Assembly: GCF_015207735.1 (NCBI RefSeq)
Contig: NZ_JADEWG010000013.1
Location: forward strand, 19,838-83,837
Source: [Phormidium] sp. LEGE 05292
Lineage (GTDB): Bacteria > Cyanobacteriota > Cyanobacteriia > Cyanobacteriales > Aerosakkonemataceae
Reading direction: 5' to 3'
Length of the DNA stretch: 64,000 bases
The translations under genes and the position numbers were made by a program. This document shows, piece by piece, positions 9,644 to 17,645 of the stretch; position 1 is the first letter of the stretch; every line of letters starts with the position of its first letter. The notes below the pieces were generated by a model, which searched no databases, was not told the origin of the DNA, and was given only the letters and a program-made list of their open reading frames with translations.

Positions 9644-10816
9644 ATGGCTAAGATTAATTTTCGAGTCGCTTTGTTTCTGGGAAATTTTGGAGGCGGAGGA
9701 ATCGAGAGAGTTACAGCCCGACTTTCCCATCAGTTGGTAAAGTTGGGTATACAAATTGACTTAATATTAATTGACGTAGACAGTACACATCTGTGGCAAA
9801 TGCCATCAGAATCCCGCATCATTAATTTGAAGTCTTCCGGTTTATTCAAAAGTCTTCCGAAATTAGTTCGGTATTTGCGTCAGGAACGTCCATCAATACT
9901 TTTTGCAGCAGACCATTTTGCTAACGAAGTGGCAATTTTGGCCTGCTCAATTGCCAGAGTTCCAACTCGCGTAATTGTCTCAGAACGTAATCAGTTGTCC
10001 AAAACTGCCCGAAATGGTAGTCAACTCAAAGCTCGGTTAGCTCCTCTGTTAACTAAACTCTTGTATCCTCTGGCAGACGGTATTCTGGCAGTTTCTCACG
10101 GTGTTGCTAAAGACCTAGCTCACGTAGCTTCTTTGCCTTTAGAAAAAATAGAGGTTATTTACAACCCCGTCAATCCAGAGATGTTTGTCAAAGCCAAAGA
10201 GCCATTGGATCATCCTTGGTTTGCACCTGGGGAATTACCTGTAATTTTGGGTGTGGGCAAATTAGAAAAGCAAAAAGATTTCCCGACGTTGATTCGAGCC
10301 TTTGCCAAGGTGCAACAGCATAAACCATGCCGACTAGTAATTCTCGGTTGGGGGCCAGACCGTCCAAAGCTAGAAGCACTGATTCAGGAATTGGGGTTAG
10401 AGGACGTGGTTGATCTGCCGGGGCACGTCAATAATCCTTATATGTTCATGGCGCGATCGGCTGTGTTTGCATTATCGTCCGTCTGGGAAGGATTGCCTAA
10501 TGTTCTGATTGAAGCGATCGCATTGGGGATACCAGTGGTATCAACTGATTGCGAGAGCGGACCCAGAGAAATTCTTGCAGGTGGAAAATATGGCTACCTA
10601 ACTCCTGTAGGAGATAGTGAAGCTCTTGCGGAGGGAATTTTACAAGTTTTGTCTGGTAATCCAAAAACAGTTGATTCAAATTGGCTTAACCAGTTTGATG
10701 CAGAAACTGCTACCCAAAAATATCTAAAACTTTTCCAGTTCATTCAAACAAAGCAAGACCACCAGAGATTACACGGTCTAAAGCCAGACATTATTATGAG
10801 TAAAGTGAACTCCTGA
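9644..10816 (+). CDS. Family 4 (GT-B) glycosyltransferase
   Basis: A 390-residue GT4/WaaG-like glycosyltransferase. The N-terminal glycine-rich acceptor-side loop FGGGGIERV (residues 15-23) and the C-terminal donor-binding motif EGLPNVLIEAIALGIPV (about 282-298, EX7E pattern), followed by STDCESGPREIL, are characteristic. The family transfers sugars from nucleotide-sugar donors to lipid or polysaccharide acceptors on the cytoplasmic face of the membrane. The ATG at 9644 is preceded by an AGGAG-like site (ttaggagaaaaa). No other polysaccharide genes adjoin it, so the product (exopolysaccharide, O-antigen or glycolipid) cannot be named. Its 3' end touches the right copy of the 71-bp repeat. Confidence 0.9.
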   Translation: MAKINFRVALFLGNFGGGGIERVTARLSHQLVKLGIQIDLILIDVDSTHLWQMPSESRIINLKSSGLFKSLPKLVRYLRQERPSILFAADHFANEVAILACSIARVPTRVIVSERNQLSKTARNGSQLKARLAPLLTKLLYPLADGILAVSHGVAKDLAHVASLPLEKIEVIYNPVNPEMFVKAKEPLDHPWFAPGELPVILGVGKLEKQKDFPTLIRAFAKVQQHKPCRLVILGWGPDRPKLEALIQELGLEDVVDLPGHVNNPYMFMARSAVFALSSVWEGLPNVLIEAIALGIPVVSTDCESGPREILAGGKYGYLTPVGDSEALAEGILQVLSGNPKTVDSNWLNQFDAETATQKYLKLFQFIQTKQDHQRLHGLKPDIIMSKVNS

Positions 10817-10885
10817 ACCTCCCAAGACTCGTTCCCCGGTTGAACCTGGGAACGAAAAACCAAGGCTCTGCTCAGGAGTGCAAGA
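10815..10885 (-). repeat. 71-bp interspersed repeat, right copy
   Basis: Inverted copy of 6839-6910 with hairpin core at 10830-10854 (CGTTCCCCGGTT / ACCTGGGAACG). It begins over the last bases of the glycosyltransferase stop codon, so that gene's 3' end abuts the repeat. Confidence 0.75.
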
Positions 10886-10905
10886 TGTGAGTTGAAGTCC
10901 AGTTA

Positions 10906-11796
10906 TTATAGTCTTGATGGACTAATTTCCGAGGATGAATTGCCAAAGACAATTCGTAAGATTGACAAGCCTAAAATTATTAGAAATAGAACTAAACCAA
11001 TTGTGCAAGCGTAACTAATTTCTAAGTTACGAAAAGCTTGATCGTAAAGGTAATATACAACTGTTTTAGAACTGTTTCTTGGCCCTCCTTGGGTCATAAT
11101 GTAAACTTCTTCAAAAACTTTGGTTGCGGAGATTGCCGAAATTACTGCTACTAAAAATAGATATGGTTTCATTAAGGGAACGGTAATATCCCAATGTTTT
11201 CTGAGTCCGTCAGAACCATCGATCGCAGCTGCTTCGTAAAGGTCATTAGGAATAGATTGTAATCCAGCTAAATAAATTACCATGTAATAACCTAATCCTT
11301 TCCAAATTGTCACTGCCATGACACTAAAAAGTACCCAATTTGGACTAGTTAACCAGGGAATCCCCTCGCTAAAACCAATTATTTTTATTATTTGATTTAT
11401 TAAACCATTTTCAGCATAAAGCCATTTCCAAGCTAGTCCAGCAACTACCATTGAAATAATTACAGGTGTGTAATAAGCGGCGCGAAACCAACTAATTCCT
11501 CGGAGTTTTTGATTAACTAAAATAGCCAATCCCAAAGGTAAAAATACTAAAATTGGCACAACAACAACTAAATAAATTAATGTATTTCTAAAGGTTTGCC
11601 AAAAGATTTTATCTGCTATTAAACGTTTAAAATTGGCTAATCCTATCCATTCTGGCGCTTGGGTAATATCATATTCGTAACGAGTAAAACTGAGATAAAA
11701 AGCTTGTAAAGCAGGCCAAATTACTGTTAATCCTAAAAGGATAATGGCTGGTAATAAAAATAAGTAGGGAGTCAGTTGTTTTTGGTAATTATTCAT
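10906..11796 (-). CDS. Sugar ABC transporter permease, MalF/UgpA type
   Basis: A binding-protein-dependent transport inner-membrane component of about 296 residues with six predicted membrane helices. The EAA loop EAAAIDGSDGLRKHWDITVP, which docks onto the ATPase, and LTRYE/IGLANFKRL near the N-terminus identify the MalF/UgpA class for carbohydrate import. I chose the ATG at 11796 (MNNYQKQL) over an in-frame TTG 39 bases upstream because hydrophobic helix 1 starts soon after it. The partner MalG-like permease, solute-binding protein and ATPase are not in the window. It lies 61 bp after nadE in the same direction and may be transcribed with the NAD genes, but a functional link is not evident. 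Confidence 0.88.
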   Translation of the reverse strand: MNNYQKQLTPYLFLLPAIILLGLTVIWPALQAFYLSFTRYEYDITQAPEWIGLANFKRLIADKIFWQTFRNTLIYLVVVVPILVFLPLGLAILVNQKLRGISWFRAAYYTPVIISMVVAGLAWKWLYAENGLINQIIKIIGFSEGIPWLTSPNWVLFSVMAVTIWKGLGYYMVIYLAGLQSIPNDLYEAAAIDGSDGLRKHWDITVPLMKPYLFLVAVISAISATKVFEEVYIMTQGGPRNSSKTVVYYLYDQAFRNLEISYACTIGLVLFLIILGLSILRIVFGNSSSEISPSRL

Positions 11797-11857
11797 CGGT
11801 GATTGGTCATTTATTAAACTAGGAAAAACCTTCAACTTCTCTCCCCTGCAACCTAAA

Positions 11858-13531
11858 CTAGCTACTTAAATAGCTAATTCTACTGGCGATCGGCATTCGC
11901 CAACCAGTACCAAAGGCGCGATCGGTTATTTTTAATCCTGGGGGCGCTTGGCGGCGCTTAAATTCTGCTCTAGAGACTAACTTTACTACTTTTTCGACTA
12001 CAGCAGCGTCGTGTCCTGAAGCAACAATTTGCGCGATCGATTTATGGTTATGAATTAGCTTTTCTAAAATATCATCTAATACTTCGTAAGGTGGTAAAGA
12101 ATCTTGGTCAACTTGTCCGGGTTTTAGTTCGGCGCTAGGGGGTTTTTCTAACACATTTTCTGGGATAATTTCCCCATAACGGTTTAACCATTTACAAATT
12201 GAATAAACGCGAGTTTTGGGTACATCTGCGATCGCAGCTAATCCCCCATTCATATCACCATAAAGGGTACAATAACCCACTGCCATTTCTGATTTGTTTC
12301 CGGTGGAAATTAGCAGATAACCAAATTTATTGGCAATTGCCATTAACAAGTTTCCCCGAATTCTAGATTGGATATTTTCTTCGGCAATTCCAAACTCTGT
12401 TCCGGCAAAAACATTGATTAAACTTTCATCGTAAGCGTGCATTAAATTGGCGATCGGTAAAGTGTGGGTACTAATTCCTAAATTCCTCGCTAATGCTAAA
12501 GCATCTTTCACAGAATGATCGGAACTGTAAGGTGAAGGCATTAACACGCCCAACACATTTTCTGCACCTAACGCTTCTCTGGCGATCGCAGCGACTAAAG
12601 ATGAATCAATCCCTCCACTTAATCCAATTAAAACTTTAGAAAAACCACATTTATGAGTGTAATCTTGCACGCCTAAAACTAAAGCTGACCAAATTTCCTC
12701 ATCAGCATTTTCTGGTTTATTGGCTATAGTTCCAGAGACTAAATCTTGATTTTTTTGATCAAATTCTATAATTGCTAACTCGGTTTCAAAACTAGCTAAA
12801 GCGCAAATTAATTCTCCTTGGCGATTTACCGCAAAACTACTTCCATCAAAAATTAAATCATCATTTCCGCCAATTTGATTTGTATAAATAATTGGTTGCT
12901 GATATCTAACAGCGCTGTGACTTAACATTGCTTTGCGTAAGTCTGGTTTTCCTACACAATAGGGAGAAGCTGAAACATTAACGGTAAAATCTACGCCTAT
13001 TTTTGCTAAATCTGCGATCGGATTTACTGCGTAACTACGCTTTCCCCAAAACTCTTCGTCATTCCATAAGTCTTCGCAAATAGTTACACCAATGCGAATT
13101 TCATCTAAAATTAAGTAATTCGATTCTAATCCTGGTTCAAAATAACGCTGCTCATCAAAAACATCATAAGTCGGCAATAACCGTTTATGAAATATCTTTT
13201 GTATCTTGCCTTTTTCTAACAATGCGATACTATTAAATAAAGGCTTGCCTCCCGTAAATTCCGCCTGGGTGTTTGGTTCAACCGTACCCACTAAAACAGC
13301 TAATTTTTCTGGTAAATCTTCGGCTAACTTCCCTAATACAGTTGCCATTCCCTCGACAAAACTAGGCATTAATAATAAATCTCTGGGTGGATATCCACAT
13401 AGACAAAGTTCTGGAGTTAACAACAACCGCGCACCTGCATCAGCAGCTTTTTTGGCAGCTTTGAGAATAGCTTGGGCGTTGCCAGTCAGATCACCAATAA
13501 TGGGGTTAAGTTGAGCGATCGCTATTTTCAT
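11858..13531 (-). CDS. nadE: Glutamine-dependent NAD+ synthetase
   Basis: A 557-residue two-domain enzyme making NAD+ from nicotinate adenine dinucleotide, ATP and glutamine. The N-terminal nitrilase-like glutaminase domain shows the Glu (LTPELCLCGYPP), Lys (FHKRLLPTYDVFDEQRYF) and Cys (VTICEDLWND) triad. The C-terminal synthetase domain has the pyrophosphatase loop LSGGIDSSLVAAIA (around residue 305) and TGNKSEMAVGYCTLYGD. Length is normal for the bacterial glutamine-dependent class. It is the last enzyme gene of the pncB-nadD-nrtR-nadE series, which together covers nicotinate salvage and the final steps to NAD+. Confidence 0.97.
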   Translation of the reverse strand: MKIAIAQLNPIIGDLTGNAQAILKAAKKAADAGARLLLTPELCLCGYPPRDLLLMPSFVEGMATVLGKLAEDLPEKLAVLVGTVEPNTQAEFTGGKPLFNSIALLEKGKIQKIFHKRLLPTYDVFDEQRYFEPGLESNYLILDEIRIGVTICEDLWNDEEFWGKRSYAVNPIADLAKIGVDFTVNVSASPYCVGKPDLRKAMLSHSAVRYQQPIIYTNQIGGNDDLIFDGSSFAVNRQGELICALASFETELAIIEFDQKNQDLVSGTIANKPENADEEIWSALVLGVQDYTHKCGFSKVLIGLSGGIDSSLVAAIAREALGAENVLGVLMPSPYSSDHSVKDALALARNLGISTHTLPIANLMHAYDESLINVFAGTEFGIAEENIQSRIRGNLLMAIANKFGYLLISTGNKSEMAVGYCTLYGDMNGGLAAIADVPKTRVYSICKWLNRYGEIIPENVLEKPPSAELKPGQVDQDSLPPYEVLDDILEKLIHNHKSIAQIVASGHDAAVVEKVVKLVSRAEFKRRQAPPGLKITDRAFGTGWRMPIASRISYLSS

Positions 13532-13603
13532 AAATTCTCATTTGTCATTTGTTATTTGTCCTTTGTTATTTACCAATGACTAACGATCGATAACTCAGGA
13601 CTA

Positions 13604-14350
13604 TTAAATAAATACCAAAGGTTTATCCTTAAACGGGACAAAAGCTTCGGCATCAAATCGATATAAACTAGCTGGACGACCTGCACCACGAGAAACTTTA
13701 ATTCCTGTATCGCATAAAAAACCTAATTTTAACAATCGAGAGCGAAAATTGGAATAATCAGAAAAATTTTCGCCTAATACAGTAGTATAAAGCTGATAAA
13801 GGTCATTTAACGTAAAAACATCTGGTAAAACATCAAAAGCTACGGGACTATATTCTAGTTTATTTCGTAACCTTTGATAACCGTATTCCAATATTTTCTT
13901 ATGATCGAAAGCTAATTCAGGAACTTGTTGTATGGGATACCAAGCAATACCACTTACACCATCAGCAATTAACTCTGCTTCCGCAAATCTCACTAAAGCA
14001 AAATAACTTACCGATAGGTAACGAACACCGAAACTATCTGGTGCTTCTCTGGGGTCACGACCTGGCCCACCAAAGGTATATAATTGTTCTAAATATAGAT
14101 TTTTGACCCGAATTTTTTCCGCTAAAATTCGATAGGCAGCATCCTCTAAAGATTCCCCCTGTCTGACTAAAGTTCCGGGTAAACACCACTGACCTAAAAA
14201 TGGTTCATCATGGCGCATTACTAACAAGACTAACAAGCGATTTTGCGAGGTATCAACGGAAAAAATCGCGTTATCTACCCCGACTTTAAAATCAGCTAAT
14301 GCCTGTTTTTTCACCGGATATGCAATTTTTCTCGTGGTGCGTTCTGACAT
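13604..14350 (-). CDS. nrtR: NrtR-type Nudix-related transcriptional regulator of NAD metabolism
   Basis: A 248-residue protein with an N-terminal Nudix-like domain (about 20-150) and a C-terminal winged-helix region (about 160-240, NDLYQLYTTVLGENFSDYSN ... GAGRPASLYRF), the NrtR architecture. The Nudix box is degenerate: after GE the stretch reads SLEDAAYRILAEKI, so the catalytic REUxEE becomes RILAEK with two key acids lost. NrtR family members use the inactive Nudix fold to sense ADP-ribose or related NAD metabolites and repress NAD genes. The coding region overlaps nadD by 40 bp and sits between nadD and nadE, strongly supporting that role. A plain Nudix hydrolase is the alternative. Confidence 0.8.
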   Translation of the reverse strand: MSERTTRKIAYPVKKQALADFKVGVDNAIFSVDTSQNRLLVLLVMRHDEPFLGQWCLPGTLVRQGESLEDAAYRILAEKIRVKNLYLEQLYTFGGPGRDPREAPDSFGVRYLSVSYFALVRFAEAELIADGVSGIAWYPIQQVPELAFDHKKILEYGYQRLRNKLEYSPVAFDVLPDVFTLNDLYQLYTTVLGENFSDYSNFRSRLLKLGFLCDTGIKVSRGAGRPASLYRFDAEAFVPFKDKPLVFI

Positions 14351-14910
14351 TCGTATAGTTTCTCTCGATCAATATATTCTTCAATAGTCGGCGTTAAAGT
14401 TGTCGGGTCTTTATGTTGACGATAAGCTGTAGAAGAAACATTGGGGCCATTTAGAGACGCGATCGCTACTTTCGCCCCTAAATTTTGCAATTCTCCCAAA
14501 CTAATCTCTTCTATAGGAGATCCTGGACGAGGTACGACCAACAATTCCACTTGCCGCAACAAATCTTCAACTCTATACCAACGTGGTAGCTGTGTTACCA
14601 AATCCGAACCTATAATTAATGTCAGTTCACCATCAGGCCATAAACTTTTAGCTTTTTCCACAGTTTCCAAAGTTCGAGGACTACTTAATTCTTGATGTAA
14701 ACCAATATTATATCTCGGAGGATCGATATCCTTAATTAATAATCGCAACATTGTCGCCCGATGTTCTAACGGTGTTTGGTGTGATTTAAAAGGATTATCC
14801 GAAGCCCAAACTGCTACCCAATCAAAATGTTGAGATAGCCAATTCATGATTGCTTGATGTCCAGTAGTTGGTGGATCGGCGCTTGTGCCAAAAAGAGCAA
14901 TTGTTGTCAT
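14311..14910 (-). CDS. nadD: Nicotinate-nucleotide adenylyltransferase
   Basis: A 199-residue nucleotidyltransferase transferring AMP from ATP to nicotinate mononucleotide. The N-terminal dinucleotide-binding loop GTSADPPTTGHQAI carries the (H/T)xGH signature and the C-terminal VSSTAYRQ matches the ISSTxxR signature. NPFKSHQ is the usual nicotinate-binding segment. The ATG at 14910 follows the pncB stop by 35 bp, and the 3' end overlaps nrtR by 40 bp, so pncB, nadD and nrtR are probably cotranscribed. It supplies the substrate for NadE downstream. Confidence 0.95.
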   Translation of the reverse strand: MTTIALFGTSADPPTTGHQAIMNWLSQHFDWVAVWASDNPFKSHQTPLEHRATMLRLLIKDIDPPRYNIGLHQELSSPRTLETVEKAKSLWPDGELTLIIGSDLVTQLPRWYRVEDLLRQVELLVVPRPGSPIEEISLGELQNLGAKVAIASLNGPNVSSTAYRQHKDPTTLTPTIEEYIDREKLYECQNAPREKLHIR

Positions 14911-14945
14911 AGGTAATTGGTATTTGGTAGTTGGTAGTTTAGCTT

Positions 14946-16346
14946 TTAACGTTTGGTTTTTTCGGTTAATTCCCTGAGTGCTGAAGAAATTTCTACTGGT
15001 ATCTGTTGGGGTTGATTTAATTTGCGGGTTGCAACTGGTAAACTAGCAACAGAAGTCCTGGTACGATCGCGAATTTCCGCCAAACTTGCTGGAGGTTTTA
15101 CCCTTTGACCTTGCTTCATAAATAGTTGCAGCAAACCTTGTTCTCCCTCTAAACTTTCGTTCATTAATCCCAATCGATCGCAGTGAATTTCTCCCTTTTC
15201 CCAACGGCGAAAAATTTGTTTTCGACCGGGATAAGTAACTTTATTACTCGATTGTTTCATTGTGGGAATGCCATCAATTTCCACCAGTTTATAAACACCA
15301 CCCACAGGCGTTCCTGTAACTAATTTTGTTCCTAAACCATAACCATCAATACAAGCACCAGCCGCTTTTAATTTAGCAATTTCCCATTCATCTAAATCGC
15401 CGCTAGCGAAAATGGCAACTCCTGGTAAAAGCGATCGTACTTCTTGCGATAAACTGGTTAAATTCCCCGAATCTAATCGCACACCCGACAATTGCATTTC
15501 CCCAGCATCGATCTTTTCTAACAACATTTGGGCAGCAGCAACAGTATCGTAAGTATCTATCAGTAAAGGTGCATCCGGAAAATATTCATGAAACGCCTTA
15601 AAAGCTTCTTCCTCACTACCAGAAGTCGCCGTTAACGCCATCACAAAAGCATGAGCCATTGTACCACTAGGCTTTTGCCCCAACTTCAGCGCCGCCAACA
15701 CATTCGATGTCCCATCAAATCCTGCTGCTAAAGCCGCTCGCGCTGCCCACAACGCCCCTTGAGGACTAAAAGCCCGTCGCGTGCCAAATTCCAGCAAAGT
15801 CGCCTCTGAGCCAGCTATATCTCTGATTCTCGCCGCCTTAGTCGCAATCAAACTTTGATAATTCAGTGTATTTAATAGATAAGTTTCCACAATCTGCGCT
15901 TGCCACAACGGTGCTTCCACCCGCAACAAAGGCTCATTAGCAAACACAGCCGTTCCCTCTGGTACCGCCCAAATATCCCCAGTAAAACCGGATTCTGCTA
16001 AAAGTGACCAAAATTGGGCAGGCGCTTGCCGAAAAATCCCTGTCGCCCGTAAAGCATTGATTTGGGCAGGGCTAAAGCGAAACCTCTCCAAATAATCTAA
16101 GGCTTGTTCTAAGCCCATTGCAATTAAATAACCAAAACCTTCTGGTAATTGGCGCACAAATAACTCAAAACTAGCCCGCTTTTGATCTAATCCTTTACCA
16201 ACATAACAAGCCGTCATCGTCAGTTGGTAAAGGTCAGTCAACAAGCTATAATCTTCAGGTGAGAGCGCCAGTTCCCTATCCTCAAAGGTTTCTGCCACTT
16301 GAGTTTTTTCTGGAGCTAAGCATTTCCAGTCCGGGGCAACAGTCAT
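14946..16346 (-). CDS. pncB: Nicotinate phosphoribosyltransferase
   Basis: A 466-residue enzyme converting nicotinate and PRPP to nicotinate mononucleotide, the salvage entry to NAD+. Family hallmarks are LLTDLYQLTMTACYVGKG near the N-terminus, EFGTRRAFSPQGAL, the phosphorylatable-His segment TMAHAFVMA, and GVRLDSGNL with GYGLGTKLVTG for PRPP binding. It heads the minus-strand NAD cluster. The upstream gap contains a short palindrome about 20 bp from the ATG that is a candidate regulator site. Confidence 0.96.
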   Translation of the reverse strand: MTVAPDWKCLAPEKTQVAETFEDRELALSPEDYSLLTDLYQLTMTACYVGKGLDQKRASFELFVRQLPEGFGYLIAMGLEQALDYLERFRFSPAQINALRATGIFRQAPAQFWSLLAESGFTGDIWAVPEGTAVFANEPLLRVEAPLWQAQIVETYLLNTLNYQSLIATKAARIRDIAGSEATLLEFGTRRAFSPQGALWAARAALAAGFDGTSNVLAALKLGQKPSGTMAHAFVMALTATSGSEEEAFKAFHEYFPDAPLLIDTYDTVAAAQMLLEKIDAGEMQLSGVRLDSGNLTSLSQEVRSLLPGVAIFASGDLDEWEIAKLKAAGACIDGYGLGTKLVTGTPVGGVYKLVEIDGIPTMKQSSNKVTYPGRKQIFRRWEKGEIHCDRLGLMNESLEGEQGLLQLFMKQGQRVKPPASLAEIRDRTRTSVASLPVATRKLNQPQQIPVEISSALRELTEKTKR

Positions 16347-16366
16347 AGCCCAACTTCCTAGTTAAA

Positions 16367-16380
16367 TTTGATTAATCTAA
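16367..16380. promoter_or_regulatory. Candidate operator (14-bp imperfect palindrome) upstream of pncB
   Basis: TTTGATTAATCTAA is a dyad with one mismatched pair around the perfect core GATTAATC, 21 bp before the pncB ATG. An NrtR-type repressor encoded in the same operon could bind here. This is inference from position and symmetry; A+T-rich dyads also arise by chance. Confidence 0.3.
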
Positions 16381-16438
16381 TTATAGTAAATTTCACCAAA
16401 ATATTGTCAAGGTATTTTTGTAAATTTTGTATGAATTG

Positions 16439-16646
16439 GGGATTGGGGACTGGGAAATAGAGGAAATGTTATTTAATTTGTAAATTTCTCTCTTTCTTCT
16501 CTCTCTCTTTCTTTCCTTCGTGTCCTTCGTGTCTTCGTGGTTCAAAAAAAATCTTTGTCACAAATCGATAAGATTGCTATAGATTTAAAATTAATAGGGA
16601 GCAAAAGAAGAATATAAATTTCTCCCAGTCCCCAGTCCCCAATCCC
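16439..16646. repeat. Inverted GGGATTGGGGACTGGGA repeat pair
   Basis: GGATTGGGGACTGGGA at 16440-16455 is matched in reverse complement at 16630-16646. Between them is A+T-rich DNA with a pyrimidine-rich tract (tctctcttctctctctc...). The pair fills most of the 307-bp pncB-16654 gap; no gene was seen there. Confidence 0.7.
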
Positions 16647-16653
16647 TAAAATT

Positions 16654-17067
16654 ATGGAAAGAGGTCTTTTTTGGTTGCCGTTGCTAGCATTATTTATTTG
16701 GTTAGCTTGGGCGGGTTGGAATGAATATCAAAAATTAGAAGCTTACCGTATTTGGGCCGAAAAGTTCGATCGCGCCAAGTATGATATTTATGCTGTGCTT
16801 GGGCAAAAGGGTTGTGATGTAACTTGGGGAAAACCGACGCGCCAAGAACCTGCAAATCTGCAAACTTTTTCCTTGAAAGATGTACAAGAGATTCGGTTAA
16901 TTGTGGACGATCGCATATACAATTTAGCAGATCCCCCAGCAAAAGGTCGGGCTATTGCTTTGGAATTTCTATTTTTTAATTCTCTTAATTCGGTGCGAAT
17001 TCCATTTACAGAACTTGCTTTGGCTGTGGAATGGGGAAATGCTTTACAGCAAGATTTGCCTGGTTAG
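16654..17067 (+). CDS. Conserved cyanobacterial-type membrane-anchored protein, unknown function
   Basis: A 137-residue protein with one N-terminal membrane helix (about residues 4-22, LFWLPLLALFIWLAWAGW) and a soluble domain of about 110 residues that probably faces the cytoplasm or lumen. The soluble part alternates strands and helices (GKPTRQEPANLQTFSL, VQEIRLIVDDRIYNL, ALEFLFFNSLNSVRIPF). I do not recognise a named family. It stands alone: the repeat CCCCAGTCCCCAATCCC ends only 7 bp before its ATG, and the next gene is convergent. Coding potential is supported by normal codon use and a clean hydrophobic anchor. Confidence 0.7.
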   Translation: MERGLFWLPLLALFIWLAWAGWNEYQKLEAYRIWAEKFDRAKYDIYAVLGQKGCDVTWGKPTRQEPANLQTFSLKDVQEIRLIVDDRIYNLADPPAKGRAIALEFLFFNSLNSVRIPFTELALAVEWGNALQQDLPG

Positions 17068-17164
17068 TTGAGAAGGCAGAAGGCAGAAGGAAAGAAGGGT
17101 TTTATTTAAATTGAGCCTTTTTTAGCTGTGTAATTTATAAAGTGCTGCATTGGTTAATTAAGTT

Positions 17165-17197
17165 TAAAAAGAGGACTATAGTAGGACTAAAGTCCTC
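17165..17197 (-). terminator. Rho-independent-type terminator for the 17206-17550 gene
   Basis: Read on the minus strand, GAGGACT...AGTCCTC (7-bp stem at 17171-17197) is followed by CTTTTTAAACTT. It starts 9 bp beyond the stop codon of the minus-strand gene. Confidence 0.65.
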
Positions 17198-17205
17198 ACA
17201 ACTAA

Positions 17206-17550
17206 CTATTGTTTTCCGGTGGCTTTTTCTACGAGTGATTTTGCTTCTTGAATTATGCCTTTATCTGGTTGGGTTTCTTCGTAAGCTTCTAAGTTTTCTT
17301 TGTATTCTTTTTCTAAACCTTGGGGATTGTTCAGGGCGTTAATTTCTTGGTCGTAAGCTTTTTCCCGTGCGGTTTCTGATTGATTAGAATTGTCTTTTTG
17401 TGTTTGTATTGGCTGCCTTAGTGAGGGGGCTGCTGCTAAACTGTTTTGTGCTGGAAAAAGTACGAAAACTGATAGACTTAGTAAAACTATTAAAGTTGAA
17501 ACCAAAACTTTGTGCAAGGATTTTTGTAAGTTAGAAAAAAGGTGGTGCAT
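17206..17550 (-). CDS. Exported small protein resembling cyanobacterial low-temperature-induced proteins
   Basis: A 114-residue protein with a signal peptide (hydrophobic stretch about 15-34, cleavage near NSLAAA) and a hydrophilic, charged mature part. The segments ETAREKAYDQEI, NNPQGLEKEYKENLEAYEE and EAKSLVEKATGK resemble the repeated helical pattern of small cyanobacterial proteins annotated as low temperature-induced. That resemblance is from memory and no function is established. It is monocistronic, followed by a good hairpin/T-tract, and convergent with 16654-17067. Confidence 0.65.
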   Translation of the reverse strand: MHHLFSNLQKSLHKVLVSTLIVLLSLSVFVLFPAQNSLAAAPSLRQPIQTQKDNSNQSETAREKAYDQEINALNNPQGLEKEYKENLEAYEETQPDKGIIQEAKSLVEKATGKQ

Positions 17551-17645
17551 ATTAACTGGCTCCTAATTTTTTTGCCCAAAATTATAGTATTTTTGATTAA
17601 AAAATTTTGCTTCTACCAAAAGATACATTCAACCTGCCGAGAAAA

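Noticed and set aside
17142..17342. 66-codon plus-strand open frame
   Set aside because: It overlaps the well-supported exported protein gene on the minus strand and its terminator, and is hydrophobic by chance composition.
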